Assembly: GCF_011045835.1 (NCBI RefSeq)
Contig: NZ_CP047349.1
Location: forward strand, 3,286,001 to 3,350,000
Direction: 5' to 3'
DNA length: 64,000 bases
From: Proteus terrae subsp. cibarius
Lineage (GTDB): Bacteria > Pseudomonadota > Gammaproteobacteria > Enterobacterales > Enterobacteriaceae
The notes under the pieces are model-generated. The model ran no database searches. It saw nothing but the letters and a program-made list of their open reading frames with translations, and was not told the DNA's origin. A program made the position numbers and the translations under genes. Positions 1 through 8,602 of the stretch are shown here, piece by piece; within the stretch, counting starts at the first letter, position 1; each line of letters begins with the position of its first letter.

Positions 1-1168
1 GCTCAACAATATGTTTACCTTCACCGACCTTACTTTTAAGTAACTTCTGACTAACTGAAATGTGCGGTTGTTGCTGAAGATGTTTTAGCAATCTTGTGCG
101 TTCAGTTTTAACAAACTCTTCCAATTGCCATGGCTTTGCCTTTTGAGAAACGCTTGATTTATCTCCAATCCGTACAGGTAACACCATGTCGCGATAAATA
201 TTTTCTTCAGACATCATTCGTTCAAGAACATTGTCAACAGCAACGTGTGTTGATGCACAAAGTAAGATCCGCTTACCTCGCTTTATTAATTGAAGAATCA
301 GTTCGCAAATGGCTGTAGTTTTGCCAGATCCAGGGGGGCCTTCAAGGAAGGCAAAGTCTGGTGTATTGAGTGCAATATTTACAAAATCACGCTGCTGAGA
401 TGTTCCCTCTCTTGCTCCATCGGTAAGAACGTAGTAGTCATCGTTAAATAAGTGCTCATCATAAGGAACATTCGGCCACTTAGCATGATCCTTACCTTCA
501 AACAGCCTCAATAGCGGAAGATGGTGAATAGAAGGGGTGTCTTGTAAGCTTTGTAATGCATTAATCTGACACTTTAACTGGTATGTGTTTGGACGAATAA
601 CCAAATAGTCGTGGTCAGGTAAACGATCCAATAACAAGCTGTCATTCTCTACATTTCTGTCCAGGACTGAAATTGCGTTGGATTTATTGAATCCAACATT
701 GCTTTGTGATTTACCCGTCAAATGCCAACCATAACCGTCTGGACACTCATACGACGACAGCCCATTGCCTAATTCACTCGCAATTTCGTCCGCGTGCTCC
801 TCAGTTGCATAAGCCATTTTAGGTTTACCGTGACTTCTACAATTTGGGCATTCTCTAGCGGCACTACCCACGGCTTTCCATCTAGCGGGGCTTGCTTCGT
901 ATACCGTGTCGGTACTTTCATCTAAAAAGAGCTTTAAGTTCTTTTCGAAATCACCGCAGTTATCGGCAGGCTCAACTAATTGTATCCATACTCCACTTTG
1001 AGCATCGTCCAGCTTTTCCCAAGCTATCGCTTTAACAGCCTTCGTACTTTCTAGGTATTTTCGAGTGGTGTCTAAATACTTATAAAAGTCACCAAGACCA
1101 CTCACTGCTTTACTAAGCAGGATGTCTGGCCTGTGAATTCCTAAGTTTGCGTATCTTAATAACGCCAT
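1..1168 (-). CDS. Superfamily 1 DNA/RNA helicase, partial (C-terminal part beyond window)
   Basis: I translated the minus strand from the ATG at 1168 and found an open frame to the window edge (389 codons). Walker A GPPGSGKT lies at residues 277-284, preceded by the Q-motif-like stretch usual in Upf1/Dna2-type SF1 helicases, and the ILLCASTHVAVDNVLERM stretch (motif Ia) follows. The N-terminal 270 residues hold a likely zinc site: CPNC at 107-110, then C142 and H149. AAAGGA sits about 8 nt before the ATG. The gene occupies the HS2 hotspot next to a toxin-antitoxin pair, so a defence or maintenance role is an inference. Helicase motifs II-VI are not visible here. Confidence 0.8.
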   Translation of the reverse strand, partial: MALLRYANLGIHRPDILLSKAVSGLGDFYKYLDTTRKYLESTKAVKAIAWEKLDDAQSGVWIQLVEPADNCGDFEKNLKLFLDESTDTVYEASPARWKAVGSAARECPNCRSHGKPKMAYATEEHADEIASELGNGLSSYECPDGYGWHLTGKSQSNVGFNKSNAISVLDRNVENDSLLLDRLPDHDYLVIRPNTYQLKCQINALQSLQDTPSIHHLPLLRLFEGKDHAKWPNVPYDEHLFNDDYYVLTDGAREGTSQQRDFVNIALNTPDFAFLEGPPGSGKTTAICELILQLIKRGKRILLCASTHVAVDNVLERMMSEENIYRDMVLPVRIGDKSSVSQKAKPWQLEEFVKTERTRLLKHLQQQPHISVSQKLLKSKVGEGKHIVE

Positions 1169-1450
1169 GTTTCGTCCTTTGATCGAATAAGTTGTTCATC
1201 CTAAATATCAAGCATCGTGCCAACAACCTTCGATTCAAAGGCCTTATTAATTGCGCACCACCGAACAAATAAAGGTTTTTACAGAAAGGTATTTTTCACA
1301 CCCTTTGGGTAAATTTATAACCTATAAGTACCATTTTGTACATCACATAACTCTCATGAAGCCAAGACAATGAAAAGAACCCAAACAACTTTACTTTGAC
1401 TACTTTTAACTGAAACGCCGTCATGATAAACGGGTACGGGGTAGGATGAC
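1169..1450. other. Intergenic region upstream of the helicase
   Basis: No open frame of note. It must hold the promoter of the minus-strand helicase. An AT-rich stretch around 1310-1345 is the most promoter-like part, but I cannot assign -35 and -10 boxes with confidence. Confidence 0.4.
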
Positions 1451-1490
1451 GCCCAAGCCGTCAGATATCTGGCCGCTTGGGCATTTTTTA
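1451..1490 (+). terminator. Rho-independent terminator-like hairpin without an obvious gene
   Basis: GCCCAAGC (1451-1458) pairs with GCTTGGGC (1475-1482), with inner pairing of CAGATATCTG, and TTTTTT follows on the plus strand. No plus-strand gene lies upstream. It could end a small RNA or be left over from an older insert at this hotspot. Confidence 0.6.
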
Positions 1491-1495
1491 TTGTT

Positions 1496-1596
1496 ATCAG
1501 GTGCACAGTAAAACGGCGCTGATTGCTGGAACTGTTGTGCTAATGACTTCTTGAGTGCTGGCAACGATAGGTTAAGGTTGCAGACATAACACTTTT
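1496..1596 (-). repeat. Decayed duplicate of the traA 3' end
   Basis: About 100 bases here match 3691-3789 (the last ~30 codons of traA) with a handful of substitutions and at least one indel that breaks the frame. Shared stretches include GGCGCTGATTGCTGGAACTG and ACTTCTTGAGTGCTGGCAAC. The two copies are direct repeats flanking the mosAT pair, so they record insertion or recombination at hotspot HS2. Confidence 0.85.
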
Positions 1597-1748
1597 ATCG
1601 CCTACAAGCGATGACAGAAGCGCCGTTGCTAGCCAAACGGTTTAGCTGAGCCCGTTTTTTTACACCTATGTGGACTCGGTTAGATAGATTGAAGAAATCG
1701 CAATCTAACTAGGGGGCTTATAGCTCGTTGAGGATTGTTATAAACGAA

Positions 1749-2699
1749 TTACTCGGCGTTTGCGTTAACAAGCCAATCATCAAGCACTTGCTTTAATTTA
1801 TCTAATTGCTCTTGATGTTTTGCTTGATTCTTTGCCAATTTGTTAATATTCTGCAACTTCCAACGAATCGCTGGCAAGTCTGCTGCATTAGGATAGTCAA
1901 ACAATGCCCAGTCAGGTTGCCCTCTTTTGAATGACATAAGGAAAGCATGATCCCTTTCTGTGAAATGTTTTTGCAGTTCAATTAACATCATGGGCCTAAC
2001 AGAGGCTAAGTCTTCGCATTCAACTTTTTCAAAAGTCATTCCGTCAAATTCTGCCTGAAATTTCTCATTTAGAGGCTGCCAGTTTGGCGACATGACTTCA
2101 TTAATAGGCCGAGGGTGACTTAATGTATAGGTTAAAAAACCCACCAAAATCTCTCTCGAAATCCCTTCACTGCCAAGTAACATACGCACATCAAATAAGT
2201 CGCGAGGATGTTGGCGATCCATTGCAGCACACAATTTTCCACCATACAGATCGGGAAGACTGACTACCTGAATCTCAGCATAACCAAACTCGTCTTCAAC
2301 AGACTCTTGAACTGGCATTATTTCTGCCCTATGCAATGTACCTCTGGCGACGGGCGACACTTCAATTTTGATCGTCGCAACCGGACTTGATACAACGATT
2401 CTCAGTTCATCAGCTTTATTATCCTGAAATGCCGCTCTGATATCTGGTTGAATATTGATTCTGTCTGTAATGCGCTGCAATGCAGCCCTGACATTAATCA
2501 ATGCCTCATCTCTTGGTTCAAGTGGAAGATAAGCAAGATCAATATCTACAGATAGCCGAGGAAAATCTCTCACAAATAAATTAATGGCGGTGCCACCTTT
2601 AAGTGCAAAAACCGTCTCTGTTGCTACCACAGGAAGCATTCTTATGAGCAAGGAAACCTGTTTGTAATATGGGCTATCTTTATCCATTATGTTGTTCAC
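1749..2699 (-). CDS. mosT: Nucleotidyltransferase-like toxin, MosT/AbiEii family
   Basis: 316 aa. The nucleotidyltransferase signature of the AbiEii (DUF1814) family is visible: KGGTAIN at 34-40, then the acidic pair DID at 52-54, followed by an IEV strand typical of the third acidic position. In the SXT element the pair mosA-mosT sits in the same place (between traA and s054) and favours ICE retention by killing cells that lose it. Its start overlaps the end of the upstream antitoxin gene by 20 nt, so the two are translationally coupled. The name rests on family, order and location, not on an alignment; AbiEii of a type IV toxin-antitoxin or abortive-infection pair is the general description. 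Confidence 0.8.
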   Translation of the reverse strand: MNNIMDKDSPYYKQVSLLIRMLPVVATETVFALKGGTAINLFVRDFPRLSVDIDLAYLPLEPRDEALINVRAALQRITDRINIQPDIRAAFQDNKADELRIVVSSPVATIKIEVSPVARGTLHRAEIMPVQESVEDEFGYAEIQVVSLPDLYGGKLCAAMDRQHPRDLFDVRMLLGSEGISREILVGFLTYTLSHPRPINEVMSPNWQPLNEKFQAEFDGMTFEKVECEDLASVRPMMLIELQKHFTERDHAFLMSFKRGQPDWALFDYPNAADLPAIRWKLQNINKLAKNQAKHQEQLDKLKQVLDDWLVNANAE

Positions 2700-3471
2700 C
2701 TTTTTTGACGCTTAATATCTCTGGCACTGTGATTTGATATCGCTCATCAAAACGTCCTTTTTCGACAACCTGCCGCTTTCCTGCACCCAATTTAATTCTT
2801 GTTTCATCTATGCGATTGACCCACTGGTGATCGTAGTATCGACCCAGAAATAGAAATATTCGGTTTGCCTGAACAGAGCTGCTTCGCTCAAGAATATCTT
2901 GTACTTTTCTAGGGCTAAGATTGACTAAACCCTGAAATAATTCTGCGACATGCTCAAATGAAATCAGCTTCCCAATAGCGTCTACCACTTCATAGGCAGC
3001 AAGTTCTGCACAGCTGACAGTGAGTTCTTTCTCTTTAACCGTGATCCTTTTCAAATCTTTCTCGGGATTCACTTCAAGCTTATGATTTCCACAGTAAAAC
3101 CAATTCTGATAAGGGAATTCACGAAACCATTTTGGTAAGGACGACTTATTTTTAACGCAAATCCAAACTTGCTCTTTGTTCAGCTGTAAATAGTGACTCA
3201 GTCCTTGGTGAGTTAAGCTGCTCAATCCAGCCAAATGAACTGAAACGCCCAATTGCACATCTAATGCTTGAATGGCATCAACCCAAGTTGGCTTTATATC
3301 GCCCTGCGCATCTGGACGATAATACACGCCAGAACATAGCTTCTTTAGCCAACCGTTCTGCGCGTACTTTTGAGCCAAGGAATAGCTCACACCGTTTTCA
3401 GTCAGCCATTGCTGAAGTACTAGCGCACCAGGAGAAGTATGAGCAACAAGCCAGTTTATTTTAGATGACAT
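2680..3471 (-). CDS. mosA: Antitoxin and autorepressor, MosA/AbiEi family
   Basis: 263 aa from the ATG at 3471; an in-frame ATG at 3513 would add 14 residues and neither start has a strong Shine-Dalgarno. The N-terminal ~60 residues (tail of NWLVAHTSPGALVLQQWL and a following winged-helix-like stretch) resemble AbiEi-type antitoxins, which bind inverted repeats in their own promoter and counter the AbiEii toxin. It is the first gene of a two-gene operon with mosT. The start choice follows family alignment logic (mature proteins begin close to the winged helix) and remains uncertain. Confidence 0.75.
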   Translation of the reverse strand: MSSKINWLVAHTSPGALVLQQWLTENGVSYSLAQKYAQNGWLKKLCSGVYYRPDAQGDIKPTWVDAIQALDVQLGVSVHLAGLSSLTHQGLSHYLQLNKEQVWICVKNKSSLPKWFREFPYQNWFYCGNHKLEVNPEKDLKRITVKEKELTVSCAELAAYEVVDAIGKLISFEHVAELFQGLVNLSPRKVQDILERSSSVQANRIFLFLGRYYDHQWVNRIDETRIKLGAGKRQVVEKGRFDERYQITVPEILSVKKGEQHNG

Positions 3472-3546
3472 TTTAACACCAAAAGTATGAATATCACGAA
3501 CAGTATAAACCATATAGTTTATTACGATAGGAATTTTAACACTTTA

Positions 3547-3560
3547 GGTATTAATATACC
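3547..3560 (-). promoter_or_regulatory. Inverted repeat in the mosAT promoter region, possible operator
   Basis: GGTAT-TAAT-ATACC, a perfect 5-bp inverted repeat about 75 nt upstream of the chosen mosA start. AbiEi antitoxins repress their operon by binding such repeats, so this is a candidate site. The AT-rich stretch 3490-3580 probably holds the promoter. Confidence 0.4.
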
Positions 3561-3606
3561 AAATACTGTAAACCAAGTTCGTTAATGTGGCGTCGCTGAA
3601 ATGAAA

Positions 3607-3649
3607 AGGTCTACACAACATCACCAATAACCCGATGTTGTGTAGACCT
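3607..3649 (-). terminator. Perfect 16-bp inverted repeat after traA
   Basis: AGGTCTACACAACATC (3607-3622) and its exact complement (3634-3649) enclose an 11-nt loop. It lies 40 nt beyond the traA stop on the minus strand and is followed there by CCTTTTCATTT, a weak U-tract. Most likely the terminator of the traL-A operon. A protein-binding site is the alternative. Confidence 0.65.
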
Positions 3650-3691
3650 AAGTTTGATTGCCTTAAGTGAACTGCCTACTGTGGTTCACAT

Positions 3692-4078
3692 TCAGGGGCC
3701 CAGTAAGACGGCGCTGATTGCTGGAACTGTTGTGCCAATGACTTCTTGAGTGCTGGCAACGACAGGTAAAGTTGCAGACATAACACTTTCAACGACTGTT
3801 GGCGTATTGTAGAGACCCATACCGCCACCAATGCCCAAGGCAAAGGCCATCAAGCTTTGGCGAGCGATACCGCCCACAATACCCACCAGAACCATGGCTC
3901 CCGCTACGATCCGTCCCAAAGTACCTTGGGTCCAATCTTTTAGGGTATCCCACACATCGGTGAAAGCATCACCACCGGTGCCCGCAAATGAGGGCTCCGA
4001 AATCATTAACGCCATCAAACCAAGCGCACCAATGGTCATTAGGCGCTGAGTCTGAATGCTGCGAACTGCATTTGTCAT
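3692..4078 (-). CDS. traA: TraA-like pilin precursor of the conjugative pore
   Basis: 128 aa. A hydrophobic N-terminal segment ending SEPSFAG (residues ~26-33) looks like a signal sequence, followed by two hydrophobic segments (about 55-80 and 85-125), the layout of F-type prepilins. It is the last gene of the traL-E-K-B-V-A run, and its ATG overlaps the traV stop (ATGA). In SXT/R391 ICEs this gene encodes the mating-pilus subunit. A degraded copy of its 3' end lies at 1496-1596. Confidence 0.85.
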   Translation of the reverse strand: MTNAVRSIQTQRLMTIGALGLMALMISEPSFAGTGGDAFTDVWDTLKDWTQGTLGRIVAGAMVLVGIVGGIARQSLMAFALGIGGGMGLYNTPTVVESVMSATLPVVASTQEVIGTTVPAISAVLLGP

Positions 4079-4647
4079 TCGTTAGTTTCTCCGTAGATAC
4101 TCAAGTTATCGCGCTTACCATCAGCTCCCGCTGAGGCTGAATCGCTTTGAGTCTGAAGTGGACGTAGCACTGGCGAAACCGTTCGAGTTGCGGACACCCC
4201 AATATCCCACCGGCGCGGTTCAATTTCGGTAAACACGTAGCTGGATAAATTCAGATCTCCACGGTCATCCTCCCAAGGCGCAATCCAAATTCGCATCACC
4301 CTTGAAGGAATGCGAATAGGTGCAGATTGCTGCGTCTCAGGTAATGCTGGATGGCTCAACAGTCCTGTTTCTAAATCAGATTGTGAATACCCAGAGGGAG
4401 AACCAATTCGAGTCGCCACAGCATCAATCGTCTTGGGTGCAGCGCCATTACTGGTAAGCTCATAGACTTCTCGAGCGGATAAACAGCGCACACCGTCAGG
4501 CATACCTGGGCATCCATATTCACTACTCCCAAGACCCAATGAACTACAGCCAGACAATAAGGTTGAGCCGACTGCCAATAAAAGTAATCCAGCTTTAGAC
4601 CACTGTTTTGACTGGTGCTTTGGGTTGTTCTGCATTGATGTCGTCAT
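4075..4647 (-). CDS. traV: TraV, outer-membrane lipoprotein of the type IV secretion core
   Basis: 190 aa when started at the ATG at 4647, which has AGAGGAG 8-9 nt upstream; a longer frame to 4725 lacks such a site. The N-terminus has a hydrophobic stretch ending LLSGC, a clear lipobox with Cys at about residue 34. Two more cysteines (CPGMPDGVRC) follow the lipid site, as in the TraV family. TraV anchors the TraK/TraB channel to the outer membrane. The gene sits between traB and traA. Confidence 0.88.
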   Translation of the reverse strand: MTTSMQNNPKHQSKQWSKAGLLLLAVGSTLLSGCSSLGLGSSEYGCPGMPDGVRCLSAREVYELTSNGAAPKTIDAVATRIGSPSGYSQSDLETGLLSHPALPETQQSAPIRIPSRVMRIWIAPWEDDRGDLNLSSYVFTEIEPRRWDIGVSATRTVSPVLRPLQTQSDSASAGADGKRDNLSIYGETNE

Positions 4648-4721
4648 AGTTAACTCTCCTCTGGATACACATCTTATTGTCTGAAACGAACTTCGATCGG
4701 TTAGCAACATGCAGGATTTTT

Positions 4722-6011
4722 TCATCTTCTTGCACCTCCCCCTTGCGAAGTGGCCAACGACAACGAGGCACCACGAGTGACGATTACTTCAATTTTCCTT
4801 GCAGCGTCTATCTCTATGACTGGGAACATATTTTCAGCCATGTCCAAATAGAACTTGGCCACTCGATCCAATGCTTTACCTGTGCCTTTAATCGCAGCGC
4901 CTTGTAATGCTTCTTGGCTCATGACTTGCTGGTACAGCTGAGTATCACCGGCATTACCCGTCTGAATCGTCGGAACAGGATTTACATCAAATGCGCCAGC
5001 CAAGCCCTGAAGGAATCCGGCCATCATCGATTTGGCCACCAGCTGGCCTTGTTTCGACACCAATCGGCCACGAATACCGGCTTTGCCGTCTTCACCCACG
5101 GCATAAGAATCCAGTCGTGTTTCAATGACGCCACCATCTTCTCTCACACATGAAATGGTCTCGCCTCGCAAATAAGCACGCTCAGAGCTCAAATCACCGT
5201 AACCTGCGGCGATCAAGAAACACTCTTTGATATCCGCTCTAAATCGGTTGGGTAAAATGGCTTCCTTTTGAATCCTCAGCAATGCAGGAAAAGGTTCGCG
5301 TCTTGCGGACTCGTGAGTAGGTGCATCCAAACCCGTGATCAAAGTACCCGAGATAATGCTGCCCGCCGGTAGATACAAAGGCGGCGCTTCTTGCACAACA
5401 ACCTCTGGTTCAGCAACCACTTCAGGCTCAATCATACGAATCGTGATTGGCGGCAATGGAACATCTCGTGCTCGTGTACCTTGACCATTGACTGGCTGCT
5501 GATAGAGCGGATCAGGCAGCGGCGCATTGGCAAAATAGTCGTCTGGGTTAGACGGCAGTGGCTTTTCTTCTTTAGGCAATTCCATGGCAGATAAAGGCAC
5601 TTCAAAGCGGCTATTTGTGCCTTCAACTGCTGCATCACCTCCAGCGCGAACATCATCAAGTTCCGCTCTAAGGCGGGCCAGCTCCGCATTGACCTCACTT
5701 GGTATAGAAGGCGAACCTGGGCTTAGCCGTCCTGAATCGACGTCACGACGCAAGCGCTCAACTTCACGACGTAACTGTTCATTGCGCTCACTGAGTAGTT
5801 TTACGTTTGCAGCCAAACTATCGACCCCAACATCACGAGTATTGGTATCCGTTAGAATGTGCCGGATCGTTTCCTGTCGGTTCCGACTGCTTGAGCCATC
5901 GTCAGGATTAGGTGAAAACACCATCACCATCAGGATGAGACCACCAGCAATACCGGCAACCGATAGGCCCCGCTTCATGTTCGGGCTCATTTGTTCCCAT
6001 TGTGCTTTCAT
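4722..6011 (-). CDS. traB: TraB, inner-membrane-spanning scaffold of the type IV secretion core
   Basis: 429 aa. One N-terminal membrane segment (about residues 15-32), then a charged coiled coil (about 60-115), a proline-rich linker, and a C-terminal VirB10-like beta domain from about 215. This is the order seen in F-type TraB, which spans both membranes and signals to the outer-membrane ring. Start and neighbours fit the traK-B-V order, with 2 nt between traK and traB. Confidence 0.9.
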   Translation of the reverse strand: MKAQWEQMSPNMKRGLSVAGIAGGLILMVMVFSPNPDDGSSSRNRQETIRHILTDTNTRDVGVDSLAANVKLLSERNEQLRREVERLRRDVDSGRLSPGSPSIPSEVNAELARLRAELDDVRAGGDAAVEGTNSRFEVPLSAMELPKEEKPLPSNPDDYFANAPLPDPLYQQPVNGQGTRARDVPLPPITIRMIEPEVVAEPEVVVQEAPPLYLPAGSIISGTLITGLDAPTHESARREPFPALLRIQKEAILPNRFRADIKECFLIAAGYGDLSSERAYLRGETISCVREDGGVIETRLDSYAVGEDGKAGIRGRLVSKQGQLVAKSMMAGFLQGLAGAFDVNPVPTIQTGNAGDTQLYQQVMSQEALQGAAIKGTGKALDRVAKFYLDMAENMFPVIEIDAARKIEVIVTRGASLSLATSQGGGARR

Positions 6012-6013
6012 CG

Positions 6014-6913
6014 TTATTCACCTCCCACAAGAAGTGAAGGTCGCTGACTTTCCAACGCTTCTTCACGATGATTGCGAACAACCACATACAACTCAGTCTT
6101 TTCACCCAGCAACAAGATATTGCGAGGCCAGTAGGCGCTTGCCACTATATCTGGTGCATGACAGGCTATTTCACTGGCTTCTATCGGCTCATCGGCAAAG
6201 CTTTCAACCAGTCCTACATAGACGGTGAAGTAATGTCCCGTCACAATTTGCCCCTGCTTAAAACCAAACTTTAAGCCCGGCTGAAAACATTTCGGGCTTG
6301 TGTCAGTTTGGCCAGCTAAACGGATGTCATAGCCTTGTGGTAACTCATTTAGTGCAAGGCGTCTGAGTAAATCACGTAAGCTATCGACGTATGGCTGAGC
6401 CGTTTCCCAAGTGGCGGCTTTTCGGTTCACGACGCCCTTAATGGGCCACTGCTGACCATCAATAGCTAAGGTGATTTCACGCGGTGGAATACGACGAGGT
6501 ACTAAGGTGACAGATAACGCAGGCGCTTCCTGACCAGTCGGAGTGATGTAAAGTGAAACCGGTGATTCTTTGTCCGTGGCCACATATACAACATTCCCCT
6601 TGATTTGCGTCTGAGCATCACTGGTTGTTCTCACCTGAGGCGATTCAAACGGCGTCACAATTCGATTCAGATGACCAAGTGCTACAGGGATCAGTTCATT
6701 AACCCCCGGTGTCATCAGTAGCGTTGTTGGCGTATCCGCTGCAACCGAATTGCTTTGAACCGGTGGATTTGCAGTAGCAGACTGCTTCATCACACTGGCT
6801 GGCACAATCGGCAATTCCACGTCTGCATACGACGCTTGAGATAACAGGACGCCACTCAAGCTCATTGCGATTAAGCTTGGTGTTATCCATCGACTAATTT
6901 TGGTTCGCATCAT
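6014..6913 (-). CDS. traK: TraK, secretin-like outer-membrane ring protein
   Basis: 299 aa with a signal peptide (positively charged start, hydrophobic core, cleavage likely after SQASYA near residue 30). The rest is beta-rich without membrane segments, matching the VirB9/TraK family that forms the outer-membrane pore with TraV and TraB. The frame overlaps the end of traE by 20 nt, so translation is probably coupled. Confidence 0.88.
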   Translation of the reverse strand: MMRTKISRWITPSLIAMSLSGVLLSQASYADVELPIVPASVMKQSATANPPVQSNSVAADTPTTLLMTPGVNELIPVALGHLNRIVTPFESPQVRTTSDAQTQIKGNVVYVATDKESPVSLYITPTGQEAPALSVTLVPRRIPPREITLAIDGQQWPIKGVVNRKAATWETAQPYVDSLRDLLRRLALNELPQGYDIRLAGQTDTSPKCFQPGLKFGFKQGQIVTGHYFTVYVGLVESFADEPIEASEIACHAPDIVASAYWPRNILLLGEKTELYVVVRNHREEALESQRPSLLVGGE

Positions 6914-7520
6914 TCACCCTCCGGTTTTGCTCTTGGGTCAACTTTTCACGAACTCGCTTCGTTCTAGCTTGCCCCTCATACGTATCCATCCAACTGAGCT
7001 TTGGACGGTATTGCTCAATATCGATGTCAAACTCATAGGTGCGAGTTTGGCGCTGTTCATCTCCAGATGGCCCAGAAACCAAGGAATAACCGGTCACAAA
7101 GACATGGCCGGTTTCATACTCATACTCCACTTGTCTGGGTTGGAATTTGAGCGTGACTCGGTCTTCACGGATCTGTCTTGCCTGAATCTCCAGTGCATCG
7201 ACCACTTGCTGGTACACCGCAGGTGAAAGTAGCGGCTCAATGGCAACCCGGATGAAAGACACATTACCCGGCGTCACGTTGCCCATAAGCTCAGCCAGGT
7301 AGAGTCCCCAGGATTCAAGGTAAGGTTGAGTGGCTTGGTTTCGTGACACTTCAGCCGTTTCAGACAAGGTTGGTGGTTGAATAGCTACCACGGTATTGCG
7401 AGAAAATGCCGCTATCGCAAGCAGCAAATTAGATAGCACCAGCACCGCAATCAGGAACCGTTGCCATCGGTTCTCTAATTGCGTGCCTTGCCATGATTTT
7501 AAAAACACGTCGAACTTCAC
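6894..7520 (-). CDS. traE: TraE, pilus assembly inner-membrane protein
   Basis: 208 aa. One membrane anchor near the N-terminus (about residues 20-40, RFLIAVLVLSNLLLAIAAF) and a periplasmic domain, the VirB8/TraE arrangement. Overlaps both neighbours (traL by 4 nt, traK by 20 nt), a tightly coupled operon. Family length (~190-210 aa) is normal. Confidence 0.9.
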   Translation of the reverse strand: MKFDVFLKSWQGTQLENRWQRFLIAVLVLSNLLLAIAAFSRNTVVAIQPPTLSETAEVSRNQATQPYLESWGLYLAELMGNVTPGNVSFIRVAIEPLLSPAVYQQVVDALEIQARQIREDRVTLKFQPRQVEYEYETGHVFVTGYSLVSGPSGDEQRQTRTYEFDIDIEQYRPKLSWMDTYEGQARTKRVREKLTQEQNRRVNDANQN

Positions 7521-7804
7521 GGCAGATAGCTCCTGATAAATGGGTTAGGGATTGTCTTGGCTTTGGTTGGCAACAGCCCGGCCCAGTAGATGGCGTGAAG
7601 AATAAAACCATCTGGGCGACCATCACGAAAACGCCGATAGAGCTTGGTTGTCACCAACCCCAACAGGCATAAAACCAAGGCATTACCGGTAAAAATGCCG
7701 ATCACTAGCCCCAACAGGATGGGAGCCATCTCATCGGCACTCCAAAGCAGGAAGTGCGGCGGGTCATCGATATAGGACGGAATACTCACAGGTTCCATAG
7801 TCAC
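7517..7804 (-). CDS. traL: TraL, small inner-membrane pilus assembly protein
   Basis: 95 aa with one long hydrophobic region (about 25-60) and the PSYIDDPPHFLLW start typical of VirB3/TraL proteins. First gene of the mating-pore operon; its promoter must lie in 7805-7944, back to back with the toxin-antitoxin promoter. Stop overlaps the traE start (ATGA). Confidence 0.9.
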   Translation of the reverse strand: MTMEPVSIPSYIDDPPHFLLWSADEMAPILLGLVIGIFTGNALVLCLLGLVTTKLYRRFRDGRPDGFILHAIYWAGLLPTKAKTIPNPFIRSYLP

Positions 7805-7944
7805 TCCTTGTTGTTTGAATTGAGAAGTGAAGGATGCCTTGGGATTGGCAGGTTAAGTGGTCAGCTAGATGCCGAATTCTTGAAGGTTTTGAGGGTTCTA
7901 CTCAGACAAGACGGTTAAGTTCTAGACAAACCGCGCAACCAGAG

Positions 7945-7962
7945 TTATCATTTATGATAACC
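7945..7962. promoter_or_regulatory. Inverted repeat, likely operator of the toxin-antitoxin pair
   Basis: GTTATCAT-TT-ATGATAAC, perfect 8-bp arms, 16 nt before the toxin start. HTH antitoxins of the HigA type repress their own operon at such sites. Its placement between divergent genes could also let it affect traL. Confidence 0.6.
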
Positions 7963-7978
7963 TAAGTTAAGGATACCC

Positions 7979-8302
7979 ATGAGCTGGAAGATCGACTTTT
8001 ACGATGGCGTTGAGGAGCAGATCCTCGATATGCCACCCAAAATACAAGCTCGCATGATTAAGCTTTTAGAGCTGATGGAAAAGCATGGTGCAAACTTGGG
8101 GCCTCCTCATACTGAGTCTATGGGCGATGGGTTATTTGAAATCCGCGCCAAAGCTCATGAAGGTATTGGTAGAGGCTTATTTTGCTACTTAAAAGGGAAG
8201 CACATTTATGTGTTACACGCTTTTGTAAAAAAATCTCAAAAGACGCCCAAAAATGAGCTCAATCTTGCCAGAGATAGACAAAAAGAGGTTCAAAAATCAT
8301 GA
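7979..8302 (+). CDS. HigB-like (RelE superfamily, Gp49-like) toxin
   Basis: 107 aa. The pattern of a short beta-rich protein with the stretch GDGLFEIRAK followed by GLFCYLKGKHIYVLHAFVKKSQKTP is characteristic of phage-derived Gp49-like/HigB mRNA interferases, where the C-terminal HAFxKKxxKTP segment is conserved. AAGGAT precedes the ATG. Overlaps the antitoxin start by 4 nt; toxin-first order is typical of HigBA. It sits between traJ-like and traL (hotspot HS1), where SXT also has a RelE-type pair. The predicted activity is ribosome-dependent mRNA cleavage. Confidence 0.85.
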   Translation: MSWKIDFYDGVEEQILDMPPKIQARMIKLLELMEKHGANLGPPHTESMGDGLFEIRAKAHEGIGRGLFCYLKGKHIYVLHAFVKKSQKTPKNELNLARDRQKEVQKS

Positions 8303-8577
8303 GTCTGCAAAAACTGAAACAACGTGCTTTAGCCAATGCTGAAGTTAAGAATGAGTACGATAAGCTTGAGAGTGAGTTCAGCTTTATTGACCAATTGCTT
8401 ACCATGAGAACAAAGGCAGGACTTACTCAAGAACAAGTTGCTGAAAGAATGCATACCCAAAAGAGTAACGTCAGTCGTTTAGAAAAAGGTAATGCCAATC
8501 CAAGTTGGTCAACTCTTCTAAAATATGCTCACGCATGTGGCTTTGAATTAACACTCAAGCCACAAAAAATGAGTTAA
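8299..8577 (+). CDS. HigA-like XRE-family antitoxin
   Basis: 92 aa with a helix-turn-helix at about residues 36-75 (RTKAGLTQEQVAERM then KSNVSRLEKG). It would neutralise the upstream toxin and repress the operon through the repeat at 7945-7962. Coupled to the toxin by an ATGA overlap. Confidence 0.87.
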   Translation: MSLQKLKQRALANAEVKNEYDKLESEFSFIDQLLTMRTKAGLTQEQVAERMHTQKSNVSRLEKGNANPSWSTLLKYAHACGFELTLKPQKMS

Positions 8578-8602
8578 CGTAATTCATGAGGCCTAACTGG
8601 CC

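Noticed and set aside
5584-6228. Long plus-strand frame opposite traB and traK
   Set aside because: It has no ribosome site or family likeness and lies wholly opposite well-supported genes.
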